From an uncultured Chloroflexota bacterium (GTDB taxonomy: Bacteria; Chloroflexota; Limnocylindria; Limnocylindrales; CSP1-4), in the NCBI GenBank assembly GCA_903822495.1, contig CAIJPD010000022.1:74069-138068 (forward strand): DNA of 64,000 nt, read 5' to 3'. The notes below the pieces were generated by a model, which saw nothing but the letters and a program-made list of their open reading frames with translations, searched no databases and had not been told where the DNA came from. Of this stretch, positions 14,077 to 21,692 are shown in pieces; position 1 is the stretch's first letter, and every line of letters starts with the position of its first letter. A program made the position numbers and the translations under genes.

Positions 14077-16506
14077 TCAGTTCAGCCGGTCTGCCGGCCC
14101 TGGCCCCTTGGCCGCCTCGGACCCGGGCCTCCGTCCGACGTCCTCGAGGTTGCCGCTCCGGTGGAGCTCACCGGGCGATTCCAGCTCCCAGGAGCCACCG
14201 GCGTTGCCGCGCAGGTCGTTCGACTCGAAGGTCCCGCCGGCGCCCGAGCCGACCGAGATCGCGACCGAGTCGCCGCCGGTCACGACGTTGGCACGGAAGG
14301 TGGGGCACGAATCGTGGTCGGTGACCCACACGCCGGGCGCCTCGCCGGCCGTCAGGCGGTTGCGTTCGTAGGTGCCGGCCGCGCCCTGGCGGACGACGAT
14401 CCCGATGGGCTGCCGGGTGGCGATGGTGTTCTCCGCGACCATGGGGCTGGTCCCGTCACCGGAGACGCCGATCCCGACCGTTGCGTTGTCGACGAGGTCA
14501 TTGCCCTGGAGCGTGGGGCTGGCCCCCTCCTCGATGAGGATCCCGCCGCCGTTGCGTGCGACACGGTTGCGCAGGAGGCGCACGCCGCGGCCACCGAGGA
14601 CGGCGACGCCCGGGCCCGCGTTCTCCTCGATGACGCAGTCGACCACCGATGACGAGGGTGCCGCCGCGCCGAGCAGGATGCCGGCCTCCGCGTTGCGCGC
14701 GACGGTGGATCGCTCGATCACCACCTGCGCGCCCTCGCTGGTTGCGATCCCGTGGCCCAGGTTGTCCACCACCTCGCAGTCCATGAGGCGGAGCACCGCG
14801 GCCGATCCCCCCGCCGTCACCGCCCAGCGGTGGCCACTGATCCGGCATCGGACGGCCTCGGCCCGGCCCTCCTCCGTCACCCAGATGGCATTCTGGGCAC
14901 CGTCCACGACGGCGCAATCGCGCAGCACCGCCTGTGACGCCGGCCCGCCGACCCAGACCGTGGCCCCCAGGTGACTGGCCAGGACGCAGCCCTCCAGCGT
15001 GATCGCGACGTTGTGAACCGCGACCGCGGACCACGTCGCATCGTCGTTGCCGGCGCGCGATGGCCGAATGGTCAAGCCCGTCACGGTGGCCCCGGAACCA
15101 ACAGCGCCCAGGCATTCGCCGCCGACCGGCTCCAGGATGATCGCCGCGACGTCGCCGTCACCCGCGATGGTGACCGCCCGGTCCACGACGACCGGCTTTC
15201 GGTAGGTGCCGGGCCGGACGCGGATCCGATCACCGGCCTCGGCGGCCGCCATCGCGTCGTCAATCTCCTGGAAGGCGACCGGGTCGGACGGATCGACGAG
15301 CAGCTCCCGCGGGACGCCGGGCAGGCCGGCGTCCGGCCTGGGCCGGGGGGTCCGGGCGTTGGGCCCAAACGAACGCTCGGACCAGGGGATCACCGGTGGA
15401 CTCTCCGATCCCGGCTCGTCATCGCCCGCCGCGGCATCCGGATCCGGATCCGGATCCGGATCGGCCACCGGCTGGTCATCGGGGTAGCGCGATGCTGCGC
15501 CGGCCTCGAGCCAGGGCAGACGTTCGCCAGCGAACAGCGCCCGGACCATCCCCCACGAGAGGAGTGACCGGAGGACGGTGGTTGCCTGGTCGGGATTCGG
15601 GTCGCCGACGACGGGGCCAGGGATGAACGCGGTGTGGATCAGCGTCCCGCCCTCGGCCGACCAGCCGCCGAGCGCGTGCGGCCGGGTCTCGCCCGCCCAC
15701 GTGGTCGTCTCGGCCAGGTTGAGCGCGTTGGCGAGCCAGGCCGCCCGCAGCGTCCCGCGACGGCGCAGGATCACCAGCCGGACCAGCAGCCCCCAGCCCA
15801 GCACGCCGTGCCGGCGTCCCGCGATGCCCCACAGGGCGGGCTCGTCGTCAGTGAGCGGGACCACCACCTCGAGGGCCTGCTCTGCGGCGTTGTAGGCCGC
15901 CGCCAACCCCTCGCGGGAGAGCGGCTTCGCCGCGCGACGGAGCGTGTTCGGGGCGATTGGCGGCGCATCCGCCTCGTTCACGCCGGCGGCGTTGAGCATG
16001 TCGTCGGGGTCCTGGCGCGGACCCGACTCCGGGTGGGGCGCGTCGTCGAGCGTCCGCCCGAACGCGGCCTCGGGGACCTGGACCCAGGCGAGCGATGCCT
16101 GGAGGGCGGTGGCCACGATGAACCAGCGCTCCAGCCAGCCGGCAATCCCCTCGTACAGGAAGGCGCCGCAACGTGCCGAGATGGTCCGGTCGTCCGGGTC
16201 GTAGGCGTAGGCCGAGAGCGACGCGAGGCCGTTGAGCTCGTTGACGAGCTGGTAGGTGGCCGCCTCGTCCGGCACGTCACGCAGGGCGGGCGTCCAGGCA
16301 CGGACGGGCGAGATCAGCTCGCAGTTGTCGCGGACCGCGGGGTCCGACCAGATTCGCTGGCGAAGCCAGGCGCCCCACCAGGTGAAGCCGCGATCCTCGC
16401 GGACCGACCACGGTTCGTCGATCTGCATCAGCTCAAAGGCGCGTTCCACGGCATGGCGGCCGAGATCATCGTTGGCGATGAGCCGGGGCTTCTTCTCACG
16501 GGCCAT
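14077..16506 (-). CDS. TY-Chap-like domain fused to a parallel beta-helix repeat protein
   Basis: An 809-residue protein. The first ~330 residues (FTWWGAWLRQRIWSD; YQLVNELNGLASLSAY; LTDDEPALWGIAGRRHGVLG) look like YbjN/type-III-chaperone-like peptide-binding (TY-Chap) modules. A Pro/Asp-rich linker with a DPDPDPDPD run follows. From residue ~425 a right-handed beta-helix starts with AGDRIRVRPGTYRKPVVVDR, the DUF1565/NosD-type opening, and continues through about 14 coils with N and G at turn positions. There is no signal peptide. Such helices bind or cleave polysaccharides or act as scaffolds. The start is 2 nt after the deacetylase-like gene's stop, so the genes are cotranscribed. Confidence 0.75.
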   Translation of the reverse strand: MAREKKPRLIANDDLGRHAVERAFELMQIDEPWSVREDRGFTWWGAWLRQRIWSDPAVRDNCELISPVRAWTPALRDVPDEAATYQLVNELNGLASLSAYAYDPDDRTISARCGAFLYEGIAGWLERWFIVATALQASLAWVQVPEAAFGRTLDDAPHPESGPRQDPDDMLNAAGVNEADAPPIAPNTLRRAAKPLSREGLAAAYNAAEQALEVVVPLTDDEPALWGIAGRRHGVLGWGLLVRLVILRRRGTLRAAWLANALNLAETTTWAGETRPHALGGWSAEGGTLIHTAFIPGPVVGDPNPDQATTVLRSLLSWGMVRALFAGERLPWLEAGAASRYPDDQPVADPDPDPDPDAAAGDDEPGSESPPVIPWSERSFGPNARTPRPRPDAGLPGVPRELLVDPSDPVAFQEIDDAMAAAEAGDRIRVRPGTYRKPVVVDRAVTIAGDGDVAAIILEPVGGECLGAVGSGATVTGLTIRPSRAGNDDATWSAVAVHNVAITLEGCVLASHLGATVWVGGPASQAVLRDCAVVDGAQNAIWVTEEGRAEAVRCRISGHRWAVTAGGSAAVLRLMDCEVVDNLGHGIATSEGAQVVIERSTVARNAEAGILLGAAAPSSSVVDCVIEENAGPGVAVLGGRGVRLLRNRVARNGGGILIEEGASPTLQGNDLVDNATVGIGVSGDGTSPMVAENTIATRQPIGIVVRQGAAGTYERNRLTAGEAPGVWVTDHDSCPTFRANVVTGGDSVAISVGSGAGGTFESNDLRGNAGGSWELESPGELHRSGNLEDVGRRPGSEAAKGPGPADRLN
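15436..15462. repeat. ATCCGG hexanucleotide repeat coding a Asp-Pro run
   Basis: Four perfect tandem ATCCGG units plus a partial unit inside the beta-helix gene encode the DPDPDPDP linker. Slippage here would change linker length by two residues per unit without a frameshift. Confidence 0.8.
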
Positions 16507-16508
16507 CC

Positions 16509-17426
16509 TCAGCTCCTCTCGCGGCTGGCCGCCGCCGACATGGTGAGCCGGTGGAGATCCACCAGCTCGCTCTGCGTGAATCCACTGTTGACGTAGCCAC
16601 CGGCGAGGACGAAGGCCACCGGCAGCCGATGCGCCCGACACCACCGGAAGAGCGTCGTCTCCCGTTCGGCGAGGAGGTCGCGCGTCATCCCGGACAGGCC
16701 GCCGATGAAGCACCGCTCGAACGGGTCCATTCCGGCGTTATAGAGCACGAGGTCGAACGCCCCCGAATGGAGGGCATCAAGCCGGCGGCGGAGCGTCGGC
16801 AGGTAGGCGGCGGGGTCCACGACCAGGTCGAGGCTGGACGGGTCGCTGGGACGGTACCGGTCGAATGCGACCACCGCGATGTCCAGCGTCGTCACGCGCG
16901 GCTCATCCGCCAGGATCTGGGCCGTCCCGCCGCCGCAGTGGGCGTCGAGGTCCACGATCAGGACCGACCGCGCGCCGGCATCCAGCGCGCGCCTGGCGGC
17001 GAGCGCAAGCCCGTTGAACGTGCAGAAGCCGGCACCGGTGGACCGCCGCGCGTGGTGGAGCCCCGACGAGAGCGACCCCGCGACCGCGCCGGTCTCCAGC
17101 GCCCGGAGCGCCGCCGCGACCGCGCCGCCGTTCGAGGCGAGGACCATGTCCCAGAGCCCGCCGTCCCAGGCGAACCCGTTGGACGAGGCGAGCGACCCCG
17201 GTTCGCCCGTCCGGACGGCGGCGACGTACTCCGGGTCGTGGCAGGCGAGGACATCGGCCTCGGTCAGCGGCGTGGGTGTCTCCAGGGCGATGCCGGCGAT
17301 GGGCCGATCCCGGAGAGACTGGGCCACCCAGCGCGCCTTGCGCGTGGTGTCGAAGGCGTGCTCGGCGAGGACGTACGCATCCGAGTAGAAGACCGGGACG
17401 CTGCGAACCGCCAGATCCGTCCTCAC
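16509..17426 (-). CDS. Histone deacetylase-like amidohydrolase
   Basis: A 305-residue member of the arginase/deacetylase superfamily. It has the catalytic His pair in SSGLHHARR, the Zn ligands in LIVDLDAHCGGG (Asp and His), the third ligand in YNAGMDPFE and the late GGYV loop. Bacterial homologues deacetylate polyamines, acetoin-type compounds or proteins; this one cannot be assigned from sequence alone. The GTG start at 17426 overlaps the upstream stop in a GTGA quartet. Its place in a run headed by SAM riboswitches makes acetylpolyamine an attractive but unproven substrate, since decarboxylated SAM feeds polyamine synthesis. Confidence 0.85.
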   Translation of the reverse strand: MRTDLAVRSVPVFYSDAYVLAEHAFDTTRKARWVAQSLRDRPIAGIALETPTPLTEADVLACHDPEYVAAVRTGEPGSLASSNGFAWDGGLWDMVLASNGGAVAAALRALETGAVAGSLSSGLHHARRSTGAGFCTFNGLALAARRALDAGARSVLIVDLDAHCGGGTAQILADEPRVTTLDIAVVAFDRYRPSDPSSLDLVVDPAAYLPTLRRRLDALHSGAFDLVLYNAGMDPFERCFIGGLSGMTRDLLAERETTLFRWCRAHRLPVAFVLAGGYVNSGFTQSELVDLHRLTMSAAASRERS

Positions 17427-17692
17427 TTGTCGCCACCGTCGAACCGCTTCCAGAGCCCCGGGATCCTGGGGAAGCCGGAAACCCCGAGGCCCGTGCCCAT
17501 GACCACCCGGCCGACCGGGTGGGCTGGGTTGAAGGCATCGCCCGACTCCATCCCGCCCAGGGTGGAGCGGTCCGCGCAGGCCGGGCAGGTGGCTGACAGG
17601 ACCGCGCTGGTCCGGCCGCCGTACGCCCCGCAGATGGGCCGCCCCGTGGCGCCCGGGATATGGATGGCGTCGGGATCGTCCTGGTCGGTCAT
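17423..17692 (-). CDS. Small unknown protein upstream of the deacetylase-like gene
   Basis: An 89-residue protein that I do not recognise. It has three cysteines, two of them as CPAC near residue 36, and a C-terminal GLWKRFDGGD. No signal peptide or membrane helix. ATG 17692 overlaps the stop of the 103-residue gene (ATGA), and its own stop overlaps the deacetylase start (GTGA), so translation of all three is coupled. The strict coupling argues that it is a real gene. Confidence 0.6.
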   Translation of the reverse strand: MTDQDDPDAIHIPGATGRPICGAYGGRTSAVLSATCPACADRSTLGGMESGDAFNPAHPVGRVVMGTGLGVSGFPRIPGLWKRFDGGDK

Positions 17693-18000
17693 CGTGACGC
17701 TCCCGCTGTTGTTGCCCAGGGCCACGCATCTTCGGGGGCAGGCGGCTGTCCGTCCAGTGGGAGCCGGGGCAACCGGGCCAACGCTTCGACGTCGGCGTCG
17801 GCGATCCAGGCGTTCCCGAACGGGTCGATGTAGAACGGCAGACCGAGGAAGATCGTCCAGATCAACACGTCCCCGTCCGTGACGCCGACGCGGAGGGCGA
17901 CGCCGTGCATCGTCCAGTCGCCCGCCTGGGGCGTCACCCTCGCGGCGCCCTCCGCGGGCTCCCCGCAGTTCACGTGTGCGCCGGTTGGTTCCGTTCCCAT
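17689..18000 (-). CDS. Small unknown protein, 103 residues
   Basis: No family recognised. The middle of the protein is regular (DWTMHGVALRVGVTDGDVLI, then IFLGLPFYIDPFGNAWIADA), suggesting a compact beta-rich domain; the C-terminus is Pro/Ala-rich. ATG 18000 has a strong AGGAGG upstream, which sets the start despite an open frame further 5'. It overlaps the next gene by ATGA and lies ~100 bp after the acidic protein gene on the same strand. Confidence 0.6.
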   Translation of the reverse strand: MGTEPTGAHVNCGEPAEGAARVTPQAGDWTMHGVALRVGVTDGDVLIWTIFLGLPFYIDPFGNAWIADADVEALARLPRLPLDGQPPAPEDAWPWATTAGASR

Positions 18001-18099
18001 CCCGCCATCTCCTCCTCGACCTCGCGCCCGGTCTGCTCCAGCGCCGCATCCGGGTCGTGGCGTCCCACTGACCAACCCGTCCGGATGCTTGTCGCGGGC

Positions 18100-18354
18100 C
18101 TACGCACCGTCCCGGCCGCCGATCGTGAACTCCTCGTCGTCGGCATCCTCGTCGTCGGCATCCTCGTCGTCGGCATCCTCGTCGTCTGCGGCGCCGGCTG
18201 TCTCGTCCGACTCGTCCGCGAACGTCTCGGGGAAGCGGTCCTTTGCCAGCTGGTGGTTGGCGATGGCGAGGGTCATGATCGCGACCCCCGTCAGCAGCTC
18301 CTGGTCCTCGGCGGACAGGGGGCTGATGATCTCGATGTTCAGCTTGATGGCCAT
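18100..18354 (-). CDS. Riboswitch-preceded acidic small protein (84 residues)
   Basis: An unrecognised 84-residue protein. The first ~48 residues are an amphipathic, partly helical region (IKLNIEIISPLSAEDQELLT, then IANHQLAKDRFPETF); residues ~55-75 are almost pure Asp/Glu from the repeated unit DDEDA. ATG 18354 has AGGAGG 7 nt upstream. The 5' half of that ribosome site is also the 3' strand of the P1 stem of the riboswitch 18365-18460, so ligand binding should hide it and lower translation. The acidic tail could bind cations, polyamines or a basic protein; this is speculation. Confidence 0.7.
   Translation of the reverse strand: MAIKLNIEIISPLSAEDQELLTGVAIMTLAIANHQLAKDRFPETFADESDETAGAADDEDADDEDADDEDADDEEFTIGGRDGA
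18131..18190. repeat. 15-bp tandem repeat coding the acidic tail
   Basis: Three perfect units of TCCTCGTCGTCGGCA (plus-strand sense) and a fourth degenerate one. Read on the minus strand they give repeated DADDE residues. Copy-number change would keep the frame. Confidence 0.8.
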
Positions 18355-18364
18355 GTCCTCGCCT

Positions 18365-18460
18365 CCTATCGATCCTGGCTGGAGCACCGCGCCGGCCCGA
18401 GGGGGCCGGTCAGTTGCTGCGCCGGTCATGGAGCCAGGGCTCTGCGGCGCTCTTGATAGG
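18365..18460 (-). ncRNA. SAM-I/SAM-IV clan riboswitch, copy 1 (in front of the acidic protein)
   Basis: Read on the minus strand the 96 nt begin CCTATCAAGAG and end GATAGG, forming P1. P2 is GCGCCG/CGGCGC with an inner GAG/CTC, and its loop CCTGG can pair with CCAGG just before P1, giving the expected pseudoknot. The invariant-looking blocks AUCAAGAG, GCAAC and GGUGC are all present, and the P3 element is a GC-rich hairpin. The pseudoknot strand directly before P1, without a P4, is closer to SAM-IV or SAM-I/IV variants than classical S-box. P1 overlaps the AGGAGG of the downstream gene, which suggests translational repression by SAM. Confidence 0.85.
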
Positions 18461-18487
18461 GGAAGCCAATGGGCTCCGGGGGACCCG

Positions 18488-18718
18488 TTACCGGCGGCCC
18501 CAGGGGTCACGTTCGTTGGTCGCGCCGATGTCGTGGGCCAGCCCGCCGAGGCCGTAGGCCATGAGCAGCGCGGAGAGGATGAACGGCTCCCCGATGCCCC
18601 ACGGCAGCCCGGCTGGCGCGATGACGATCCCGGACCCGGATCCGGAGCTTGCAGCGCCCGCGCCCAACAACACGAGGCCGCCCGCGCAGGGCCGGCGCAG
18701 GAATGACTTGACGATCAT
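18488..18718 (-). CDS. Riboswitch-preceded small membrane protein (76 residues)
   Basis: An unrecognised 76-residue protein. A basic N-terminus (MIVKSFLRRP) precedes a short hydrophobic segment with small residues (GGLVLLGAGAASS) and, after a Gly/Ser turn, a second one (FILSALLMAYGLGGLAHDIG), so two membrane helices are likely, with a charged tail RDPWGRR. ATG 18718 has GAGG 7 nt upstream. It is the first gene after the distal riboswitch (18734-18829); the second riboswitch follows its stop, an unusual gene-by-gene arrangement. Confidence 0.6.
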   Translation of the reverse strand: MIVKSFLRRPCAGGLVLLGAGAASSGSGSGIVIAPAGLPWGIGEPFILSALLMAYGLGGLAHDIGATNERDPWGRR

Positions 18719-18733
18719 GTCGACACCTCGTCC

Positions 18734-18829
18734 CCCATCGCCCCTGGCAGGAGCACCGTGCCGGGCCGAGGAGGGCCGGTCGGTTGCTGCGTGGTCATCG
18801 AGCCAGGGCTCTCGCACGCTCTTGATAGG
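18734..18829 (-). ncRNA. SAM-I/SAM-IV clan riboswitch, copy 2 (in front of the membrane protein)
   Basis: Also 96 nt and roughly 85-90% identical to copy 1. P1 pairs CCTATC with GATGGG; one U-A pair of copy 1 has become U-G. P2 is GCGTG/CACGC, differing from copy 1 (GCGCCG/CGGCGC) by compensating changes on both strands. The P2 loop CCCTGG and the strand CCAGGG near the 3' end give a 6-bp pseudoknot. P3 begins ACCG and closes CGGT, against ACTG/CGGT in copy 1. Conserved blocks AUCAAGAG, GCAACC and GGUGC are intact. The P1 3' strand ends 4 nt before the GAGG ribosome site of the 76-residue gene. Confidence 0.87.
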
Positions 18830-18873
18830 TGGCGCCGGGCCGGTGCCGTGGCGGAACCTTGTTGAACTCGATC

Positions 18874-18911
18874 ATCGTAGGGCGACGTTGTGACAGGTTG
18901 TCTGTCACAAC
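18874..18911 (-). promoter_or_regulatory. Probable promoter and operator of the riboswitch operon
   Basis: A perfect 10-bp inverted repeat GTTGTGACAG-N5-CTGTCACAAC at 18887-18911 sits just upstream of a minus-strand TACGAT (-10, 18879-18874). Initiation near 18867 would leave ~38 nt before the riboswitch. The palindrome covers the -35 position, so it may bind a regulator. It has no U-tract, so a terminator is less likely. Confidence 0.5.
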
Positions 18912-19255
18912 CCAGTTCGCGCGAAGGCCGCTCGAAGGTTTGGAGCCCCTCCGCATCGTCCAGGGCGTTGGCACCGTTCCGGTCCCGGGTGGACCGCTGG
19001 CTGCCGCGCCGTCAGTGGGCTGTCACCCTCGGGCGCTCCCGATGCGAGTCGCTCTCGCGACAACGACACGGTACGCCGCGGCTCCTTGTACGCCAAGACG
19101 CCGGAAGGCGTGGCCGGGGCGGTGGCGGCGCGACGCGGACGTCCGAACCCTCCCTGGTGGCTTCCCGGAACCGGCACCGAGGTCGAACGTACCCTGATGC
19201 TCCCGGACCCCTGGGGGCAGATGGAGGCAGGGGTGCGACTCCAGGGACAGCCTCC
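18912..19255. other. 344-bp gap without a supported gene
   Basis: Frames here are open because of GC bias, but none has family-like sequence or a clear ribosome site. A 67-codon plus-strand frame from TTG 19086 was considered and not accepted. Confidence 0.4.
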
Positions 19256-20098
19256 CTACCCCACCACGTCCGGGCAGGTGGCCCGGTAGTCACACCAGCG
19301 ACACGCCCAGCCGGGGTTTGCCGCGAACTCGCGCCGGCGGATGGCGCCGACCGTGGCACTCAACTGCTGGCCGAAGGCATCCAGCTGGTCGGGGGTGCGG
19401 GTGGTCCAGACCGTCATCCCGGGCTCCGCGAAGTGGAGGCCCAGGCGGGCCGGGACCGGCAGGATCTCGCGGGTGGCCGGGTCGCGAAGACCGCCGCGGG
19501 CGCCGGCGAAGGCGTACGCGCTCAGCTGCTGGTCGCGGTCCACGTCTGGCTGGTCGCGGGGCTTGCCCGTCTTGTGGTCCACCAGGTCGATGGCGCCGTC
19601 CGGCCGACGGTCGATCCGGTCGATGTAGCCGACGAAGCGGACCGTGGGCTCATCCGGCGCGACGGCGACATCGATGCCAAAGCCCAGCTCGACGGCGATT
19701 GGCTCGGCGCTTGACGCCGCCTCGCGCACCTGGAAGGCACGCAGGACCGGCTCGCCGCGGACGCGGAGTCGGGCGATCTCGGCGGGCTCGCAGCCGGAGC
19801 GATCGATGGCCTTCCCGAAGGCCGAATCCAGCACCTCGTAGTCGGGCGAGCCGGCACCACTGGCGCGCGCCGCGATCCGCGCCCGGTCAAACGCCTCGAA
19901 GGCGGCATGGACGGCCGAGCCGAACGTGAACCAGCCCAGCGGGACCTCGCCGGGCAGCCGCTCCACGTAGCGGTAGGCGTACCGGCGCGGGCAGCCCTGG
20001 TAGGTGGAGATGGACGAGTAGCTCTCGCGCGCCGGCAGGGCCGCGACTGCCGCAGGCGGCGGCTTCGGGAGCGAGACGGGATCAGCGATGACGGTCAT
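19256..20098 (-). CDS. PD-(D/E)XK (RecB-like, Cas4-type) nuclease domain protein
   Basis: A 280-residue single-domain nuclease. The order of motifs is diagnostic of the PDDEXK_1 family: SYSSISTYQGCPRRYAYRYV near residue 30 (first Cys of an Fe-S cluster), GSAVHAAFEA, then the catalytic core FVGYIDRIDRR ... DLVDHKTGKPRD (D and DxK), QLSAYAFA and the C-terminal CRWCDYRATC that supplies three more Cys for a [4Fe-4S] cluster. Substrate is DNA; a repair or recombination role is typical. ATG 20098 lacks a good ribosome site, and a TTG at 20152 remains possible. It lies in the same direction as nadR about 300 bp downstream of it. Confidence 0.85.
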   Translation of the reverse strand: MTVIADPVSLPKPPPAAVAALPARESYSSISTYQGCPRRYAYRYVERLPGEVPLGWFTFGSAVHAAFEAFDRARIAARASGAGSPDYEVLDSAFGKAIDRSGCEPAEIARLRVRGEPVLRAFQVREAASSAEPIAVELGFGIDVAVAPDEPTVRFVGYIDRIDRRPDGAIDLVDHKTGKPRDQPDVDRDQQLSAYAFAGARGGLRDPATREILPVPARLGLHFAEPGMTVWTTRTPDQLDAFGQQLSATVGAIRRREFAANPGWACRWCDYRATCPDVVG

Positions 20099-20396
20099 GG
20101 GAGCAGCATCGGGGGCCGGTGCGACACCTTGGCTGTCACAGGCGCTCGGCAACGCGCGTTGACGCGGTTGTGGTCCTGAACAGGCCCCTGCGAGATGGCT
20201 GGAGTCGCCAGGGGAAGGCGGCGACCATCACGGCGGCCAGGACGCACGCACGCGCGCCGATCGATCGGGCTCGCGGGAGGCGCTTCGACCGACCCGACGA
20301 CGCCGGATGTCGGGCCGCACCGACCTCGAGCTGGTGATCGTCATCGATGCCGCCCACGACCCCGGCGCGGTCAGGCCGGGAACCGCGCACCGCACG

Positions 20397-21692
20397 TCAG
20401 GTCGCCGGACCAGCGTTGGCAGCCACCCGCTCGTCGTCGGACCGGGCCACCGCATAGGCAAGCTCGACGTGGCGGGCGGCGTACCAGTCGGCTTCGCGCA
20501 CCGCCGCCGGCTGGAGCGCGAGCGCCGAACCCAGGGTCGCGTAGTCCGTCCGCTCTCGGTCGAGGCTGGCCGCGACCTCGATCGCATCGGGGCCGCCGGG
20601 CCGAACCCGGAGCCCGTGCCGGCCGCCCGGCACCAGGTGACGCCAGCGGCCCTCGAGGCCCAGCTCCAGCCAGTCGAGCCCGCCGGCCGGCGCGGCGGTC
20701 CCGGTCGCAGCCTCCACCGCCGCGCTGGCGACTGCCACCCGCTCGCGACGGGAGCCCGTGACCAGCAGCCAGGGGGCCCCAAGCTCGTCGAGCCGGGCGG
20801 TCAGCTCCGCCTGCTGGAGCGCGCGCTCGTGGGGCGAGCGGCGGTCGCCGTCCTGCACCCAGCCGATGTCGGTGCCGGCGACCAGGGTCAGGGCGTACGG
20901 CCGCGTCGCGCCGATCGCGTCCACCCCGGCGTCGCGGGCCCCCAGGTAGACCCGGTGCCAGATGCCGGTGGTCAGCGCGTCGGTGTCGGCGAAGAGCACC
21001 CGGTCCGCCCGGCGGGCGACGACGTCCTCCAGATCGCCCTGGCGGGTGGCGATGGCGACGAAGTCGGCGGTGGTCCAGGTCTCGCCCCGGGCGTCCTTGG
21101 GATCGGAGTAGGCCCGCCCGAACTCCGGGACCCAGGCCGTCTCGAATCGGCGCGCAAGGAGGTCGGTCAGGGTGGTCTTGCCGGTGGACTCGCCGCCGAT
21201 GACGCGCACCCGCCGCGCGTAGAACGCCCGGACCGGCGGGTCCAGGTAGGCCCACGCCGCCAGCGGGTCGCGGCGAATGGCCGTGCCCGAGATGGGGACG
21301 GCGGCGCGACCCGGGTCCACGCAGACGTGCCGGGCCCCGATGCCGGCCGCGGTGACGTCGCCGTAGGTGTCCCCTTCGCTGGTGAAGAGGACGTCGACCG
21401 ACGGCCGCCCCACCATCTCCAGGATCACGCGGTTCCAGAAGGCGATGATGGCCGGGTCGGTCCAGCTCATGGGTCCGTCCGTGATCCGGGCGCGGACGTG
21501 GACGCGGGGCGACCCCACGAGTTCACGGACCCAGGCCTCACGCGTGGCCAGGGGGATGATGGCCTCCTCGGCGCTGCTGCCCATGACCAGCACGAACAGC
21601 TCGTCGCAGGCGGCCGCGGCCCGCTCGACCAGGAACCGGTGCCCACGGTGGAAGGGCAGAAACTTGCCCAGCACCACCCCGGTCGTACCCAT
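20397..21692 (-). CDS. nadR: NadR-type bifunctional NMN adenylyltransferase / ribosylnicotinamide kinase
   Basis: A 431-residue enzyme of NAD salvage. Residues ~1-165 form the nucleotidyltransferase with GKFLPFHRGHRFLVERA (HxGH motif) and the late GTAIRRDP (ISGTxxR-like). Residues ~180-340 are the P-loop kinase with GGESTGKTTL (Walker A) and VPEFGRAY. There is no N-terminal helix-turn-helix as in enterobacterial NadR; NrtR takes the regulatory role. About 90 extra C-terminal residues (from GLDWLELGLEGRWRHLVPGG) form an additional beta-rich segment that I do not recognise as part of standard NadR. ATG 21692 overlaps the pnuC stop by 1 nt. Confidence 0.88.
   Translation of the reverse strand: MGTTGVVLGKFLPFHRGHRFLVERAAAACDELFVLVMGSSAEEAIIPLATREAWVRELVGSPRVHVRARITDGPMSWTDPAIIAFWNRVILEMVGRPSVDVLFTSEGDTYGDVTAAGIGARHVCVDPGRAAVPISGTAIRRDPLAAWAYLDPPVRAFYARRVRVIGGESTGKTTLTDLLARRFETAWVPEFGRAYSDPKDARGETWTTADFVAIATRQGDLEDVVARRADRVLFADTDALTTGIWHRVYLGARDAGVDAIGATRPYALTLVAGTDIGWVQDGDRRSPHERALQQAELTARLDELGAPWLLVTGSRRERVAVASAAVEAATGTAAPAGGLDWLELGLEGRWRHLVPGGRHGLRVRPGGPDAIEVAASLDRERTDYATLGSALALQPAAVREADWYAARHVELAYAVARSDDERVAANAGPAT

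Noticed and set aside
15436-18190. Short tandem repeats considered as CRISPR or phage-type arrays
   Set aside because: They are 6- and 15-bp direct repeats within coding frames with no spacers.
18887-18911. Palindrome considered as an intrinsic terminator
   Set aside because: No U-tract on either side, and a promoter-like TACGAT lies immediately downstream on the minus strand; an operator is more likely.
19086-19289. 67-codon plus-strand frame starting at TTG 19086
   Set aside because: No ribosome site, no family resemblance, and it runs into the end of the nuclease gene on the other strand.
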